From Strongyloides papillosus (lineage: Eukaryota; Nematoda; Chromadorea; Rhabditida; Strongyloididae), in contig SRSI01000044.1 of the NCBI GenBank assembly GCA_005656395.1, positions 186,001 to 250,000 on the forward strand: a stretch of DNA of 64,000 bases, in the 5' to 3' direction. Below the pieces are notes generated by a model. The model saw only the letters and a program-made list of their open reading frames with translations, searched no databases and was not told where the DNA came from. The translations under genes and the position numbers were made by a program. Shown in pieces: positions 63,071 to 64,000 of the stretch; within the stretch, counting starts at the first letter, position 1; each line of letters starts with the position of its first letter.

Positions 63071-64000
63071 ATTGTTTGGTTATTAAACAGAGTAGTACTT
63101 CATAACTTCTGTGTAATTATTATTAATTTTTCGTATCTAACATTAAAAAAAGTTTCAATTATTAGCTGCACAAACAATTTTAACTCTATTGCTTTCTTGA
63201 ATGCATAATTAGAAATTTATTAGAAATTACTAATGAAAACTTAAACACAAGTTCTATTTATAACAAAATAGACTAAAAATAAAATATTATCTAAAAAAAC
63301 ACACTTACCCGAAATCACTTGGGTTTTGTATAACTAATCTAGTAGAAACAATTTAATTTATATTTCTAATTTTCATGATTCCCTATACATTACACATGTA
63401 ATGTATAACAAAATTAAAAAAACAAATAGAAAAAAAAATGGTTTTTCTTTAGTTGGTACCCAGCTACTGAAATTGTTTCGTATGTATAAAGATTACAATC
63501 CATTTGCTTGTCATCTTTTTATGTTATGTATAAATACTTTGCTTTTTATAAAATAAATACTCTGTTACCTTAAACTTGTTATAATTTATTAACTAAATAT
63601 TTAACTTGAAATACACAGAGATTTTTTCCGTGTCATTTCGACACCGCTTGCCGGACCCGATTCTGTAGAAGTAGATTAAAAATTAAAATACTTTACTAAT
63701 TTAAGATAAAACTTAACTTCATACACTCATTGCACCAATTTTCTTTTGAAAAAGATACGTCAAAAATATTCATAAAGAATCAAAAAATTTTTATCATTAA
63801 ACTTTAAAAAAATTTGAAAAGATAAATAATTTACTGTTTTAAAAATTCATATTTAAAGTTAAAATATTTTATAAACCAAACATTCTTAGATGATATTTTT
63901 GGTATTAAAACATTAAATATACAAAATAATCACCTGATTTAGCCGCACGATTGCTATTTTTTATTAAAAAATTTTAATATTCAATCAAAACTATTTTTTA
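63071..64000. other. Right edge, no gene seen
   Basis: AT-rich DNA. One GC-rich island at about 63625-63670 (around GTGTCATTTCGACACCGCTT) has a short 5-bp stem, GTGTC/GACAC, and may be another repeat end. No exon is supported. Confidence 0.45.

Noticed and set aside
1..64000. CRISPR arrays, bacterial operons or phage genes
   Set aside because: None seen; the window is eukaryotic with spliced genes throughout.

Overview
The window looks like nuclear DNA of a nematode. It is very AT-rich, has many small introns (41 to 65 bases at several junctions) with GTAAGT-type donors and TTTTAG-type acceptors, and carries worm-type genes: a zipperless SKN-1-like factor, nematode serpentine receptors and miR-34. 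The composition, compact introns and gene repertoire fit a clade IV worm such as Strongyloides or a relative. That placement is inference; no marker gene is present to prove it.

Layout. 1-0.55 kb: two miR-34-type hairpins on the minus strand. 2.0-5.4 kb (-): GABA-B receptor subunit 1 (gbb-1). 6.8-8.3 kb (+): secreted cathepsin D/pepsin-like aspartic protease behind a TATA box. 8.4-14.3 kb (-): a head-to-tail series of conventional protein kinase C (pkc-2, with alternative first and last coding exons), an allatostatin-A/galanin-type neuropeptide receptor (npr-9-like) and a nematode 7TM receptor. 14.3-22.1 kb: gene-poor AT-rich DNA with a decayed, probably transposon-derived patch near 20.7-21.8 kb. 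22.1-27.3 kb (-): phosphorylase kinase beta subunit and a beta-carbonic anhydrase. 32.0-36.1 kb (+): beclin (bec-1) followed 227 bp later by skn-1, which holds a C-type lectin gene nested in an intron on the opposite strand. 37.0-37.4 kb (-): a tiny three-exon gene of unknown function. 40.5-42.2 kb (-): a probably GPI-anchored protein with three Ig domains. 49.6-50.9 kb (-): another 7TM receptor. 54.9-63.1 kb: a transposon graveyard containing a MITE with perfect 21-bp inverted repeats, a palindromic hairpin, an inverted pair of 15-bp satellite arrays, retroelement remnants and an internally deleted mariner, with one intact 7TM chemoreceptor-like gene (58.7-59.7 kb) inside it.

How it fits together. 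The left part is rich in neuronal signalling genes (GABA-B receptor, PKC, peptide receptor). The middle has metabolism (glycogen phosphorylase kinase, carbonic anhydrase) and stress/autophagy control (beclin and SKN-1 in operon-like spacing). All multi-exon models were built by hand from splice signals and reading-frame phase. Total lengths and protein similarity agree with the named families, but no alignment or transcript data were available. The most useful second looks are the paired V5 exons and alternative first exons of pkc-2, the bec-1/skn-1 arrangement with its nested lectin, the altered basic region and C-terminal tail of SKN-1, the miR-34 pair, and the three-exon gene too short for ordinary ORF calling.
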